Assembly (NCBI RefSeq): GCF_037975445.1
Contig: NZ_CP150254.1
Location: forward strand, 990,001 to 1,054,000
Source: Peribacillus sp. FSL P2-0133
GTDB taxonomy: Bacteria; Bacillota; Bacilli; Bacillales; DSM-1321
Length of the DNA stretch: 64,000 nucleotides
Reading direction: 5' to 3'
Below the pieces are notes generated by a model that saw only the letters and a program-made list of their open reading frames with translations, did not search any database and was not told the DNA's origin. Shown here piece after piece: positions 18,609-28,166 of the stretch (position 1 is the first letter of the stretch; every line of letters starts with the position of its first letter). The position numbers were made by a program, and so were the translations under genes.

Positions 18609-18779
18609 TGATTTCTTTTATAGGTTGTCCGGAAAATGGTGGATACCGGGTTAGTTGCCAATGGAAAGTGATTCACATCCGTTCAGCTGCCATGAAGTTT
18701 TCATTGCATTTATGAGCAGCTAACCAGTATAGTTAGTATCAGATTGAAACAATAAGCTTGATTGTAGGGGTATTAGAAA

Positions 18780-19661
18780 ATGAGAAAGTTTAAGAAAGTT
18801 TATGTGGAAATTACGAATATATGTAATTTGAAGTGTAATTTTTGTCCAAGTTCCAGCTTGCAAAGGACTCTGAAATTCATGGATCCTGAAGGGTTTACGG
18901 ATGTAATCAAGAAAATTAAACCACACACCGATCATATTTATTTTCATCTGATGGGTGAACCATTTTTAAATAAAAATTTGGGTACTTTCCTGGATATCAG
19001 TGCTGAAAATGACCTGAAGGTTAATATTACAACGAACGGTACTTTGATTCAAAAGGTCAAAGACAAGCTACTCTCCAAAAAAGCCCTTCGGCAGGTGAAT
19101 ATTTCACTTCATAGCTTTGAGGCAAACGATACAAGCAATAGTCTTGATTCTTATGTCAGTAATATTGCCGATTTCATAAATGAAGCAAATGAAAAAAGTG
19201 AAGTGATTTGTGCCATCCGTTTATGGAATATGGATACGGCTGAATTAAAAGCGAGTAATGGCCTGAACGACGATATTCTTAGCATGCTGGAGGAGAAGCT
19301 TTCATTGGACATCCGCTTAAGTGAAGCACTTCAGCAAAAGAATAATATTAAGTTGAAGGACCGGGTTTATATAAACATGGCCGAAAAATTCGAGTGGCCG
19401 GAATTGGACCGTGACATTATCGATGAAAATATTTTCTGCTATGCCCTTAGAGATCAGTTAGGCATCTTGGTGGATGGTACAGTGGTACCTTGTTGCTTGG
19501 ATAGTGAAGGGAAAATACCGCTTGGAAATATATTCGAAACATCACTTGAAGACATTTTAAATGGTGAACGTGCGAAAAATATGTATGATGGTTTTTCAAG
19601 AAGATGTGCAGTTGAAGAATTATGTAAACGCTGTGGCTATGCTAAGCGTCATAAAAAATAA
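18780..19661 (+). CDS. Radical SAM/SPASM-type protein
   Basis: A 293-residue radical SAM enzyme. The iron-sulfur cluster motif CxxxCxxC is Cys14, Cys18 and Cys21 (TNICNLKCNFC). A second set of cysteines near the C-terminus (VVPCCLDSEG, RRCAVEELCKRCGY) looks like a SPASM auxiliary-cluster domain, common in enzymes that modify peptides or proteins. No precursor peptide gene is recognisable beside it, so the target is unknown. ATG at 18780 has only a weak GTAGGGG element upstream. It appears to be a single-gene unit. Confidence 0.9.
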   Translation: MRKFKKVYVEITNICNLKCNFCPSSSLQRTLKFMDPEGFTDVIKKIKPHTDHIYFHLMGEPFLNKNLGTFLDISAENDLKVNITTNGTLIQKVKDKLLSKKALRQVNISLHSFEANDTSNSLDSYVSNIADFINEANEKSEVICAIRLWNMDTAELKASNGLNDDILSMLEEKLSLDIRLSEALQQKNNIKLKDRVYINMAEKFEWPELDRDIIDENIFCYALRDQLGILVDGTVVPCCLDSEGKIPLGNIFETSLEDILNGERAKNMYDGFSRRCAVEELCKRCGYAKRHKK

Positions 19662-19671
19662 GATTAAGAAA

Positions 19672-19704
19672 AATCACGGAGTCCATCTTCGTGGTTTTTT
19701 TGTG
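19672..19704 (+). terminator. Weak terminator after the radical SAM gene
   Basis: Short stem CACGGA / TTCGTG is followed by GTTTTTTT. Confidence 0.5.
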
Positions 19705-19867
19705 TGATTGAATGATATTGCCCCTTCTTTTTTTATTCAAAATTCAGAATATTATTGTTTTTTTTGGAGTCCCGTGATAGAATACTCTCTATTATTGATG
19801 AAGTGTAAACTTCATATTGTCATATAAAAAGTATTGGATTCATATCTTGCTTCAGAGGGGATGTTTT

Positions 19868-20710
19868 ATGGATTTACAGCAAAAAGTTAAAGAAGTATTC
19901 CCTGGTTTATCCACAGGTCAAAAAAAGGTAGCAAAATACTTGTTAGTGCATTCACATACATTTGCAGTCACTTCAGCTCAAGAGCTCGGAAAAGATATAG
20001 GGGTGAGTGAAACGACCATCATCCGCTTTTGTTATTCATTGGGGTTAAGTGGATATGCGGAACTTCAAAAACTTATTCGCAATCAGTTGATATACGAGAG
20101 TAGCAGTTTGAATGAATATCATTCTTCAAAACTTGAAGCCGCGAATCAGCCAAACTTCATGGCTCAGGTGATGGGGCAAGATATCATCAGCATCGAAAAG
20201 ACAATGAAAAATTTATCAAATGAAGATTTTTCCAAAACAGTTGATAAATTGGCGGCAGCTGACAATGTTTTGATATCCGGACACCGGTTATCATTTTCAG
20301 CAGCACATTGGTTAACCTTTACGCTTAGGCTTGTTAGGGAAGAGGTCCATTTATATAGGCCTGATACAGATGATATTTTTTTACTGTTGAATAAAATGAC
20401 TGAAAATTCCGTTTTTGTAGCCATTTCTTTTCACCGCTATGTTAAAGAGACGGTGAAAATCACGGAAATGGCCAAAAAAGCGGGTGCATTTGTAATTGGT
20501 GTTACGGATTCTGAACTGGCTCCAATTGCTGAATACGCTGACATATTATTGCCCATTTCAACACCTAGAACTTCCACTATCGATACGGCACCGGTGTTAT
20601 TCTCATTATTGAATAGTTTAGTAGCTGGTGTATCGATTAAGGATGAACAGGGTTTCAAAGAAAGAAAAGCTATATATGATGCGTTCAATCAAGATGAATT
20701 TTTCTTTTGA
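19868..20710 (+). CDS. MurR/RpiR-family transcriptional regulator
   Basis: A 280-residue regulator with an N-terminal RpiR helix-turn-helix (residues 1-77; GKDIGVSETTIIRFCYSLGL) and a C-terminal SIS domain (about 115-250; DNVLISGHRLSFSAAHWLTF) that usually senses a phosphosugar or related ligand. I chose ATG at 19868, seven bases after GAGGGG; the frame is open 17 codons further up without a binding site. It is 63 bp upstream of, and co-directional with, the M20/GNAT/racemase genes. It probably controls them, though what it senses is unknown. Confidence 0.9.
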   Translation: MDLQQKVKEVFPGLSTGQKKVAKYLLVHSHTFAVTSAQELGKDIGVSETTIIRFCYSLGLSGYAELQKLIRNQLIYESSSLNEYHSSKLEAANQPNFMAQVMGQDIISIEKTMKNLSNEDFSKTVDKLAAADNVLISGHRLSFSAAHWLTFTLRLVREEVHLYRPDTDDIFLLLNKMTENSVFVAISFHRYVKETVKITEMAKKAGAFVIGVTDSELAPIAEYADILLPISTPRTSTIDTAPVLFSLLNSLVAGVSIKDEQGFKERKAIYDAFNQDEFFF

Positions 20711-20773
20711 GATTAAATTTCCATCAGTTCGGTGAACAAGCCGATTAAACCGGGATACAAGGGGGAGACAGAA

Positions 20774-21928
20774 ATGGATATCACACAGTCTATCGAAAAA
20801 TTAAGGCCTCGTATACTCGATATCTTTGACCATTTACACGCACATCCTGAAACGAGTTGGAATGAAGTGAATACGACAGCTTTCATTTCAAATATTTTAA
20901 CGGAAAATCAGTGTACGGTGAAAACATTCAAGGACTGTACAGGAGTGGTTGGGGAAATTGGGGATGGGAATTTCACGGTAGGGTTACGATCGGATATCGA
21001 TGCACTTTGGCAGGAGGTGGATGGGACGTTTCAAGCCAATCATTCCTGTGGACACGATGGGCATATGACCTTGGCACTTGGAGTATTCCTGTTATTGAAA
21101 GAAATGGACTTTCATCCAAGAGGCAAACTGAAATTCATTTTTCAGCCTGCTGAAGAAAAAGGTACGGGCGCCTTGAAGATGATTGAAGAAAAAGTATTGG
21201 ATGATGTCGATTTCCTTTATGGGGTGCACTTAAGACCGGTTGAGGAAGTGAAGGATGGGCAAGCGGCGCCAGCCATTGTCCATGGTGCCGCTCAGTTCAT
21301 TAAAGGAGAAATAGCGGGGACTGATGCACATGGAGCCAGACCGCATCAAGGGCAAAATGCCATCGAGATAGGAGCAGCATTCATCACTTTGTTAAATGGT
21401 ATCCATCTCAATCCATCCATCCCTTATTCGGCAAAAATGACGCAGTTTTTTGCTGGAGGAGAAAGCTCCAATATCATCCCCGGGAGAGCCACTTTTTCAT
21501 TGGATTTACGGGCACAGGATAATGCAATGATGGAAGAGCTCACCAAAAAGGTGGAAAAGGTTGCAGAATCTTTGGCCATTGTCCATGGAGTGGAAGTGAA
21601 ACTCGAACCGGGAACCAATGTTGCCGCAGCAACCGTGAACGATCAAGCCCAGGAAATAATGTCTGAAGCGATAGCCAATACACTCGGGGAAGAAAATCTG
21701 GTAGCGCCTGTCATTACGACAGGAGGAGAGGATTTTCATTTTTATACGTTGAAAAGACCTGAACTCAAAGCGACGATGCTTGGATTGGGCTGTGATTTGG
21801 CACCAGGGCTCCATCATCCGAACATGACGTTCAACAAAGATGCTTTGTTATCGGGGATTGAAATCCTGACCAAAGCCATCATACTGACTTTCGAGAAATA
21901 TGGGGAGGGGGGACACTTGCATGACTGA
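20774..21928 (+). CDS. M20D-family amidohydrolase, probable N-succinyl/N-acyl-amino acid hydrolase
   Basis: A 384-residue metallopeptidase-fold amidohydrolase. The metal-binding motif SCGHDGHM, QPAEEKGTGA with the catalytic glutamate, GVHLRP, GARPHQGQNA in the lid domain, and TTGGEDFHFY all fit the M20D group (IAA-amino acid hydrolase/N-acyl-amino acid amidohydrolase). ATG at 20774 is seven bases after GGGGGAG; the 14 upstream in-frame codons are rejected. It overlaps the GNAT gene by 8 bp. With the racemase-type enolase downstream, removal of an N-succinyl group from L-amino acids is the likely step. Confidence 0.9.
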   Translation: MDITQSIEKLRPRILDIFDHLHAHPETSWNEVNTTAFISNILTENQCTVKTFKDCTGVVGEIGDGNFTVGLRSDIDALWQEVDGTFQANHSCGHDGHMTLALGVFLLLKEMDFHPRGKLKFIFQPAEEKGTGALKMIEEKVLDDVDFLYGVHLRPVEEVKDGQAAPAIVHGAAQFIKGEIAGTDAHGARPHQGQNAIEIGAAFITLLNGIHLNPSIPYSAKMTQFFAGGESSNIIPGRATFSLDLRAQDNAMMEELTKKVEKVAESLAIVHGVEVKLEPGTNVAAATVNDQAQEIMSEAIANTLGEENLVAPVITTGGEDFHFYTLKRPELKATMLGLGCDLAPGLHHPNMTFNKDALLSGIEILTKAIILTFEKYGEGGHLHD

Positions 21929-22715
21929 TGAATTAATCATTAAATCCCTATCAACACTGGAGGATTTACAAGAAGTGCAGCGACTGGAAGTTCTTGTATG
22001 GGGCATGGATTGCGTTCCCATCCATCAGACGATTACGGCAGTCAAAAACGGCGGGCTTGTTTTAGGCGGCTACATCAATGGTCAGTTAGTCGGGTTTCAA
22101 TACAGTTTCCCGGGATTCAAGGACGGAAGGGCATATCTTTGTTCACATATGTTAGCAATCCATCCTGCCCATCAAAAGAAGGGCTACGGCAAATTACTTA
22201 AACTTGCACAAAAAGAAGAAGCACTCAAAAAAGGTTACGACTTAATCACATGGACGTATGATCCATTGGAAAGTGTGAATGCAAACTTGAACATCGGTAA
22301 GCTAAAAGCTGTTTGCTCTACGTATATGGATGATTGTTATGGAAATATGAAGGATACCCTCAATGAAGGATTGTCCACTGATCGATTCATGGTGGAATGG
22401 AATATACGGCAGGAAGCAAAGGAAGAGACTCCGCTTCCAGATAAAGCCATACACATCGTAACGACAGGAATGAATGACCAAGGCTTTCCTTACATCAAGG
22501 ATTATCATTTTGAAACCAATGCAGAGGTGATCGCCATACCCATTCCGACAGATATTCAACAAATCAAAAAAGCTGATCTCAGCCTTGCGATTGATTGGCG
22601 GTTAAAAACCGGTGAATTATTCAAAACGCTTTTTGCCAAAGGTTATGTTGCAGCAGGGATTGAACGGGAACAAGGTGGAAATATTCAAAACTATTTATTA
22701 AAAAAACAAGAATAA
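21921..22715 (+). CDS. GNAT-family acyltransferase, probable amino acid N-succinyltransferase
   Basis: A 264-residue protein with a GNAT fold in its first half. The acyl-CoA-binding motif is [20 protein letters not shown], preceded by the strand LCSHML. The C-terminal 110 residues form a second domain without a motif I can name. ATG at 21921 has GGGAGGGGGG nearby and overlaps the M20 stop codon, so translation is coupled. In the Geobacillus kaustophilus pathway described for N-succinylamino acid racemase, a GNAT enzyme of this size succinylates D-amino acids with succinyl-CoA. That role is inferred here from the operon. Confidence 0.85.
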   Translation: MTDELIIKSLSTLEDLQEVQRLEVLVWGMDCVPIHQTITAVKNGGLVLGGYINGQLVGFQYSFPGFKDGRAYLCSHMLAIHPAHQKKGYGKLLKLAQKEEALKKGYDLITWTYDPLESVNANLNIGKLKAVCSTYMDDCYGNMKDTLNEGLSTDRFMVEWNIRQEAKEETPLPDKAIHIVTTGMNDQGFPYIKDYHFETNAEVIAIPIPTDIQQIKKADLSLAIDWRLKTGELFKTLFAKGYVAAGIEREQGGNIQNYLLKKQE

Positions 22716-22728
22716 GAGGGGAATCGGG

Positions 22729-23838
22729 ATGAAAATAACAGAAGTGCGTTTACGTCATTTAAATATGGATTTGGTAGCTCCCTTTACAACAAGCTTTGGA
22801 ACGTTTGTGGATAAGGAGTTCATTCTTGTGGAAGTGAAAAATGGAGAGGGGCTTTCAGGTTGGGCTGAATCTGTGGCGTTTTCAGCACCTTGGTATAACG
22901 AAGAAACCATAAAAACCAATTGGACCATGCTGGAGGATTTCTTGATACCGCTTGTATTGGATAAAGAAATAGAACATCCCCGTGATGTATCGGATATGTT
23001 CTCGCATATTCGTAAAAATAATATGGCAAAATCGGCAATCGAGGGAGCCATCTGGGATTTATACGCAAAAGAAAATAATATCCCATTAAGTATGGCTTTA
23101 GGCGGGGAACTAGAAAAAATCGATGTTGGGATCAGTATCGGCATCCAAAAAACGGTACCTGAATTACTGGCGAAGATAGAAGCCGGATTGAAGGATGGGT
23201 ATAAAAGAATAAAAATGAAAATCCAACCAGGTTGGGATGTAGATGTAATCAGGGAAGTGCGCAATCGATATCCCGATGTCCCGATCATGGCAGATGCAAA
23301 CTCCGCTTACCGTCTGAAAGACATCGAATTACTGAAACAGCTTGATCAATTTGATTTAATGATGATCGAGCAACCTTTGTCATCAGATGATATTGTCGAT
23401 CATGCCACATTACAAGCGGAAATCAAAACACCGATTTGCTTGGATGAAAGTATACATTCCGTGGAAGATGCAAGAAAAGCCCTTGAATTGGGAAGCTGTA
23501 AAATCATTAATATTAAGATCGGCAGGGTTGGCGGTTTAACGGAAGCAATGAAAATACATGAATTATGTAAAGAAAGGAATGTACCGGTTTGGTGCGGAGG
23601 CATGTTGGAATCTGGTGTGGGGCGTGCCCATAATATCGCATTGACAACACTTGATAACTTCACGATGCCTGGTGATACGGCAGCATCCGCGAATTATTGG
23701 CATAAAGACATCATCCAACCGGAGGTTACAGTGGAAGATGGAGTCATAACCGTTCCAAAGGCGGCTGGCATTGGCTATGAAGTAGATTACGCTGCGGTCG
23801 ATGAATTCACTTCCTATAGTAAAAGATATACCAAATGA
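22729..23838 (+). CDS. Enolase-superfamily N-succinylamino acid racemase / o-succinylbenzoate synthase type
   Basis: A 369-residue muconate-lactonising-subgroup enolase. All catalytic residues sit at the positions of characterised N-succinylamino acid racemases: Lys162/Lys164 (IKMKIQPG), Asp189 (MADANSAY), Glu214 (MIEQPL), Asp239 (CLDESIHS) and Lys263 (NIKIGRVGG). The fold is shared with MenC of menaquinone synthesis, and many members do both reactions. The neighbours are a GNAT and an M20 hydrolase rather than other men genes. That favours racemisation of N-succinyl amino acids. ATG at 22729 lies 13 bp after the GNAT stop, with a GAGGGGAA binding site. Confidence 0.93.
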   Translation: MKITEVRLRHLNMDLVAPFTTSFGTFVDKEFILVEVKNGEGLSGWAESVAFSAPWYNEETIKTNWTMLEDFLIPLVLDKEIEHPRDVSDMFSHIRKNNMAKSAIEGAIWDLYAKENNIPLSMALGGELEKIDVGISIGIQKTVPELLAKIEAGLKDGYKRIKMKIQPGWDVDVIREVRNRYPDVPIMADANSAYRLKDIELLKQLDQFDLMMIEQPLSSDDIVDHATLQAEIKTPICLDESIHSVEDARKALELGSCKIINIKIGRVGGLTEAMKIHELCKERNVPVWCGGMLESGVGRAHNIALTTLDNFTMPGDTAASANYWHKDIIQPEVTVEDGVITVPKAAGIGYEVDYAAVDEFTSYSKRYTK

Positions 23839-23867
23839 TAAATGTACAAAATTTGTAAATAAAAGTG

Positions 23868-23904
23868 CCTCCCAGCTTCGGCCCGTTAACTTGAAGCTGG
23901 GAGG
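23868..23904 (+). terminator. Strong hairpin after the racemase operon
   Basis: A 12-bp perfect stem CCTCCCAGCTTC / GAAGCTGGGAGG has a 13-base loop. No T run follows, so it may stabilise the mRNA end as much as terminate. Confidence 0.7.
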
Positions 23905-23993
23905 GGATTGTAGAACAGGATAATGATGAAAGGGAAGATATTTCTTTTAACTTTAATTGTCAGAATAATCATATAATTAAGGTGGTATGTGAT

Positions 23994-25073
23994 ATGAAAA
24001 ACAGTGTAAATCTTGCAGGTGCATATATTGGAATCATCATTGGAGCAGGTTTCGCTTCAGGACAAGAAGTATTACAGTTCTTCACGAGTTTTGGAATCTA
24101 CAGTGTATTGGGAATTTTGGTGGCAACCGCTTTATTCGCGTTTTTAGGCATGCAGGTTACTCAATTGGGGAGCACTCTCCAAACACGCTCCCATAAAAGC
24201 ATCATCGATCATATTTGTGGCCGCTATATAGGCAGGGTGGTCGATATTATTATCACATTTTTCTTGTTTGGCGTTACAGTAATCATGATTGCCGGTTCCG
24301 GAACGATTTTTGAAGAACAATTCGGGATTCCAAGTATAGTTGGTGCAATCGTCATGACGGTTCTCACGATTGGTACTCTTTTACTTAATGTTAACAAAAT
24401 TATGTCCATCATAAGTGCCGTAACACCGTTTTTATTTGTTATCATGATCATTATTTCAGGTTATTCATTTTTCACATCCGATCTAAGTTTCAATCAAATC
24501 ATTTCATCTTCAAGTAAAGGGACGGCTGCAACCGGAAATTGGATGATGGGTTCATTACTTTATGTTTCATATAATATGACTGCCGGAATTGCCATGCTAG
24601 CCGTAATGGGAGGGACCTTCAAGAATAAGAAAGAGGCTGGTATGGGAGGAATTCTAGGAGGTATCGGATTGGGGATCTTGCTATTCTTGATCAATTTGGG
24701 GATGATGTCCGACTTGAAGGGCATAGAAGGCTCAGGTATGCCTACCCTTCATTTAGCGAATCAGATTTCTCCATGGTTGGGATATCTCCTATCAATCATC
24801 CTTTTAGGAATGATTTATAATACCGCTGTCGGGATGCTGTATGCATTCACCGCCAGGTTGGTGCCTGCGGAAACGAAACGCTTTAAAATATCCGTGATTA
24901 TGGTCGGGATCCTCGCTTTCCTTGCAAGTTTCGTTGGCTTTATTGAATTGGTTGGGACGGTATACCCGATCACAGGGTACTTAGGTTTTGTAATCATAGC
25001 AGCGCTCATCATTTCCTGGATCCGTTCAAAAACGAAAAAAGAGGCTGTGAATACGGAAATAGTGAAATTTTAA
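23994..25073 (+). CDS. ykvI: YkvI-type membrane protein
   Basis: A 359-residue integral membrane protein with about ten hydrophobic segments, related to B. subtilis YkvI and distantly to amino acid permeases. The first helix has the motif GAYIGIIIGAGFASGQEVLQFF, where broken-helix GAGFASG is typical of LeuT-fold transporters. ATG at 23994 is 8 bases after AAGGTGG; the GTG at 23982 overlaps that site. The substrate is unknown. It lies 155 bp after the racemase gene on the same strand but past a strong hairpin. A link to D-amino acid uptake is possible but not shown. Confidence 0.88.
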   Translation: MKNSVNLAGAYIGIIIGAGFASGQEVLQFFTSFGIYSVLGILVATALFAFLGMQVTQLGSTLQTRSHKSIIDHICGRYIGRVVDIIITFFLFGVTVIMIAGSGTIFEEQFGIPSIVGAIVMTVLTIGTLLLNVNKIMSIISAVTPFLFVIMIIISGYSFFTSDLSFNQIISSSSKGTAATGNWMMGSLLYVSYNMTAGIAMLAVMGGTFKNKKEAGMGGILGGIGLGILLFLINLGMMSDLKGIEGSGMPTLHLANQISPWLGYLLSIILLGMIYNTAVGMLYAFTARLVPAETKRFKISVIMVGILAFLASFVGFIELVGTVYPITGYLGFVIIAALIISWIRSKTKKEAVNTEIVKF

Positions 25074-25116
25074 TATCAATAGGACTGTGTGTAGAACGGC
25101 ATGAAACATTTGGCCT

Positions 25117-25148
25117 GACATCTTCTTCATGGAGGTGTTTTTTTCTGT
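25117..25148 (+). terminator. Possible weak terminator after ykvI
   Basis: ACATCTTC and GGAGGTGT can pair imperfectly and are followed by seven Ts. Confidence 0.5.
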
Positions 25149-25235
25149 TATCGAGGACCTTTACTCATGATCACGGCATTTTTCCTCCTTTTTTTCATAC
25201 ATTAGTTTAAAGGCGGAAGACAAGGGGGATTTCGG

Positions 25236-26651
25236 ATGAATGAAGCGGAGCAAAAGGCTCTGGAATATGCCATTAGTGAAATTACAGAAATAGCAACGGG
25301 GTTCGGGTTGGATTTTTACCCGATGCGTTATGAAATTTGCCCTTCAGAAATCATTTATACATTTGGTGCCTATGGGATGCCGACCCGTTTTTCTCATTGG
25401 AGCTTTGGGAAGCAATTTCATAAAATGAAGCTGCAGTACGACTTTGGATTAAGTAAGATCTATGAACTGGTCATTAACTCTGATCCTTGTTACGCTTTTC
25501 TACTGGACTCCAATTCACTTGTACAAAATAAATTGATTGTTGCCCACGTTTTGGCGCATTGTGATTTCTTTAAGAATAATATACGTTTTAATAATACTAA
25601 GAGAGATATGGTAGAAAGTATGTCGGCAACGGCAGAAAGAATCCGTGAATATGAAATCCTGCATGGGAAAAAGGAAGTGGAAACCTTTCTCGATGCACTT
25701 TTAGCCATTGAAGAACATATCGATCCGTCGCTGATGAGACCGAAACTTGCCTGGACGATGGAAGATGAGGAAGAAGAAGAGGAAATAAAACCGACAGCCA
25801 CACAATACGATGATTTATGGAACCTTGATAATAAGGATAAACCGAAGCAATCGAACATTAAAAAGAGAAAAAAATTCCCGCCAAGGCCTGAAAAGGATAT
25901 TATGCTTTTCATAGAGCAGTACAGCAGGGATTTAACCGATTGGCAACGGGATATCATGACGATGATCAGGGAAGAGATGCTGTATTTCTGGCCGCAGCTG
26001 GAAACGAAAATCATGAACGAAGGCTGGGCATCCTACTGGCATCAGCGCATAATCCGTGAATTGGATCTATCCTCAGGGGAAGCCATTGAATTCGCAAAAC
26101 TGAACGCAGGCGTCGTTCAGCCATCACGGACCAGCATCAATCCTTATTATCTAGGATTGAAGGTGCTTGAAGATATTGAAGAACGCTATGATAATCCAAC
26201 TGAAGAAATGATCAAGCTGGGCGTCAAGCCTGGATCTGGCCGGGAAAAGATGTTCGAAGTCAGGGAAATCGAATCGGATATTTCCTTTCTCCGTAATTAT
26301 TTGACGAAAGATCTGGTCATGCGGGAGGATATGTACTTATTCCAAAAGCAGGGCAAGGATTATAAAATCGTCGATAAGGCATGGGAGAATGTTCGTGATC
26401 AACTCGTGAGTATGAGGGTTAACGGCGGTTTCCCTTATATCACAGTAAATGATGGGGACTTCATGCGCAATGGGGAACTTTATCTAAAACATTGGTATGA
26501 AGATATTGAACTGGATTTGAAGTACCTCGAAAAAGTCATGCCATATATCCATCAGCTCTGGGGCCGCTCCGTTCATATGGAATCAGTCATTGAAGGAAAA
26601 GAAGTCCTGTTTTCCTATGATGGAAAGGGTATTCACCGGAAATATTTATAA
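25236..26651 (+). CDS. spoVR: Stage V sporulation protein R
   Basis: A 471-residue SpoVR-family protein, needed for normal spore cortex formation in B. subtilis by an unknown mechanism. It is recognised from the N-terminus ([15 protein letters not shown] region 25-40 and [11 protein letters not shown]), the histidine cluster [13 protein letters not shown], and the central [13 protein letters not shown]. Length matches the family. ATG at 25236 has AAGGGGGA upstream. It is monocistronic with a long terminator hairpin. It marks the host as a spore former. Confidence 0.97.
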   Translation: MNEAEQKALEYAISEITEIATGFGLDFYPMRYEICPSEIIYTFGAYGMPTRFSHWSFGKQFHKMKLQYDFGLSKIYELVINSDPCYAFLLDSNSLVQNKLIVAHVLAHCDFFKNNIRFNNTKRDMVESMSATAERIREYEILHGKKEVETFLDALLAIEEHIDPSLMRPKLAWTMEDEEEEEEIKPTATQYDDLWNLDNKDKPKQSNIKKRKKFPPRPEKDIMLFIEQYSRDLTDWQRDIMTMIREEMLYFWPQLETKIMNEGWASYWHQRIIRELDLSSGEAIEFAKLNAGVVQPSRTSINPYYLGLKVLEDIEERYDNPTEEMIKLGVKPGSGREKMFEVREIESDISFLRNYLTKDLVMREDMYLFQKQGKDYKIVDKAWENVRDQLVSMRVNGGFPYITVNDGDFMRNGELYLKHWYEDIELDLKYLEKVMPYIHQLWGRSVHMESVIEGKEVLFSYDGKGIHRKYL

Positions 26652-26693
26652 AGCAGAAAAAACTGCCGATCACTCGGCAGTTTTTTCTGCTTT
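26650..26693 (+). terminator. Terminator after spoVR
   Basis: A 20-bp stem (26650-26669 with 26674-26693) contains ACTGCCGA / TCGGCAGT and ends in a TTTTTTCTGC tract. Symmetric A/T arms could act on both strands. Confidence 0.9.
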
Positions 26694-26766
26694 ATATTGA
26701 TGCTTTTTGGAGATGCAGTATTAAATTACTTTTGGATAGGCGTTTTTAAACATTTTATTTTTTCAT

Positions 26767-26896
26767 CTACAATTCGAAATCTTTAATAACAGCAGTTGGA
26801 TGTAATACTTTTTCCGAATCGAACGCTTCCAATGGTTCTTCATTTTGAACTTTCTTTACCCAGTCGTGATTAGCCAATGCTCCTTTACCTAAAGAG
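26767..26896 (-). pseudogene. C-terminal remnant of an NADH:flavin oxidoreductase-like gene
   Basis: A frame of about 43 codons on the minus strand reads SLGKGALANHDWVKKVQNEE and ends VLHPTAVIKDFEL before TAG. This resembles the C-terminus of NADH-dependent flavin oxidoreductases (old yellow enzyme group), where GALANxDWxxKV is typical. A stop codon lies directly upstream and no TIM barrel remains, so it is a gene fragment. The family assignment is from memory of the motif only. Confidence 0.45.
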
Positions 26897-26926
26897 TGTT
26901 AGTAGGCGGACCAAAGACCATAAAGA

Positions 26927-26955
26927 AAGAGCTGCCAATTTTGGCAGCTCTTTTC
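26927..26955 (-). terminator. Terminator after the SurA-like lipoprotein gene
   Basis: Stem AAGAGCTGCC / GGCAGCTCTT (26927-26936, 26943-26952) reads with a T-rich tail on the minus strand. Confidence 0.85.
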
Positions 26956-26959
26956 ATTA

Positions 26960-27736
26960 TTAAATCTTAATATCGACCTTAGCATTTTTCTGAAGTTCTT
27001 CCACATGCTTCACAAGCTTTTCTTGTTTCTTTTGCTGCTCTAGTTGTTCCTTGATTTGCGGCTTCATTTCTTCGAGTTTCTGTACCTTCTGTCCGCTTGT
27101 TTTAGCTTGCTCTGCAACCTGGTCGTAATACTTTTGGATTTCTTCATCAGTTGCTTCTTCCACTTTAATCTCTTTTTCGACGTACTTCGTATATGGGATG
27201 TTCTCTGCGATCTGAGCATTCAGCGTTTCCGTATTCAGACCTGCTTGCTTCATCGCTTCCTTGAATTTCTCTTCACTCTCATATGGTTTTTTGATTTCGG
27301 CAAGTTGCTTTTCAATTTCGGCCTTGGAAGCTGTGTAGCCCTTTTTATCAGCTGCTTGAAGCAGCAATTTTTGCCCAACTAAAGAATTGAGCGTTTGCTC
27401 TTTAATTTGTTTGGCTCCCTCCTTGGTTGTTGGGTCTTGTCCGAATTGCTGCATCTGCATTTGTGTGGTAGACAACACGGTATTATATTCCGCACCTGAA
27501 ATTTTTTCGTCATTGACGATGGCCACCGTTTTCTTTTCATCCACCTTTTGCTTGTCTAGTTTCTTCTGCATTTCTTCCATTTGTTTTTGCTGTTCCTCAG
27601 TTGCTTTAGCCGTTTCTTTCTCAGTTGTTTTAGTCTCTTTCTCGTCATTTTTCTTATCAGCTTCATCGTTCGAACCACAAGCCGTTAGAACAACTGCCAA
27701 TAATCCAATGATGATTGGGTACAATAGTTTCTTCAT
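26960..27736 (-). CDS. SurA N-terminal-domain lipoprotein (PrsA-like, no parvulin domain)
   Basis: A 258-residue lipoprotein. The signal peptide ends in a lipobox LTAC with Cys20. A highly charged Glu/Lys linker follows (about 22-65), then a SurA_N/trigger-type chaperone helix bundle from residue 67 (KTVAIVNDEKISGAEYNTVL) to the end. PrsA foldases have a parvulin peptidyl-prolyl isomerase insert; none is visible here, which fits the shorter length. It likely acts outside the membrane as a chaperone-like protein. ATG at 27736 follows GAGGAGA. Confidence 0.87.
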   Translation of the reverse strand: MKKLLYPIIIGLLAVVLTACGSNDEADKKNDEKETKTTEKETAKATEEQQKQMEEMQKKLDKQKVDEKKTVAIVNDEKISGAEYNTVLSTTQMQMQQFGQDPTTKEGAKQIKEQTLNSLVGQKLLLQAADKKGYTASKAEIEKQLAEIKKPYESEEKFKEAMKQAGLNTETLNAQIAENIPYTKYVEKEIKVEEATDEEIQKYYDQVAEQAKTSGQKVQKLEEMKPQIKEQLEQQKKQEKLVKHVEELQKNAKVDIKI

Positions 27737-28166
27737 ATTTCAGTCTCCTCTCGTATTCAATGCTAAAAAATCATCTAATGCGCATTATAAAGGAATTTCC
27801 CATTAAAACACAATATATTCATTCTTTTTTCCAGAAAACAGGAAGATAGTATAGGCATTATCTCATTATATAAGTGTAACATTCGCGGAAATGAACCATT
27901 TTACCCTTCGTCATGAAATAAGCTTAAAAGGAATGCGAAGGCTGATACGTGGTGAGACAGAAACTTGTAGTCTATCACTTACACACAAACATTGCTTAGT
28001 AACTATTGTATCTAAAACTTGTATGGTATTTTATACCTTATCATCCGAATGTAGTTCATTTAGCCTATATGTTGAGAATTTTAATCATGAACGGAGTGAG
28101 CCGTGACAATGAGAAAAGTGAAACAAAGGGACAGGATCGGATATTCAGCTATTGGAGGTATAGATT
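27737..28166. other. Intergenic between the SurA-like gene and the PAS/HD-GYP gene
   Basis: About 430 bp. A 71-codon plus-strand frame at 27891-28106 has no ribosome binding site or family-like sequence and is not called. The divergent promoters must lie here. Confidence 0.4.

Noticed and set aside
25490..26014. 174-codon minus-strand frame
   Set aside because: Serine-rich antisense shadow inside spoVR.
27891..28106. 71-codon plus-strand frame before the PAS gene
   Set aside because: No ribosome binding site and random-looking composition.
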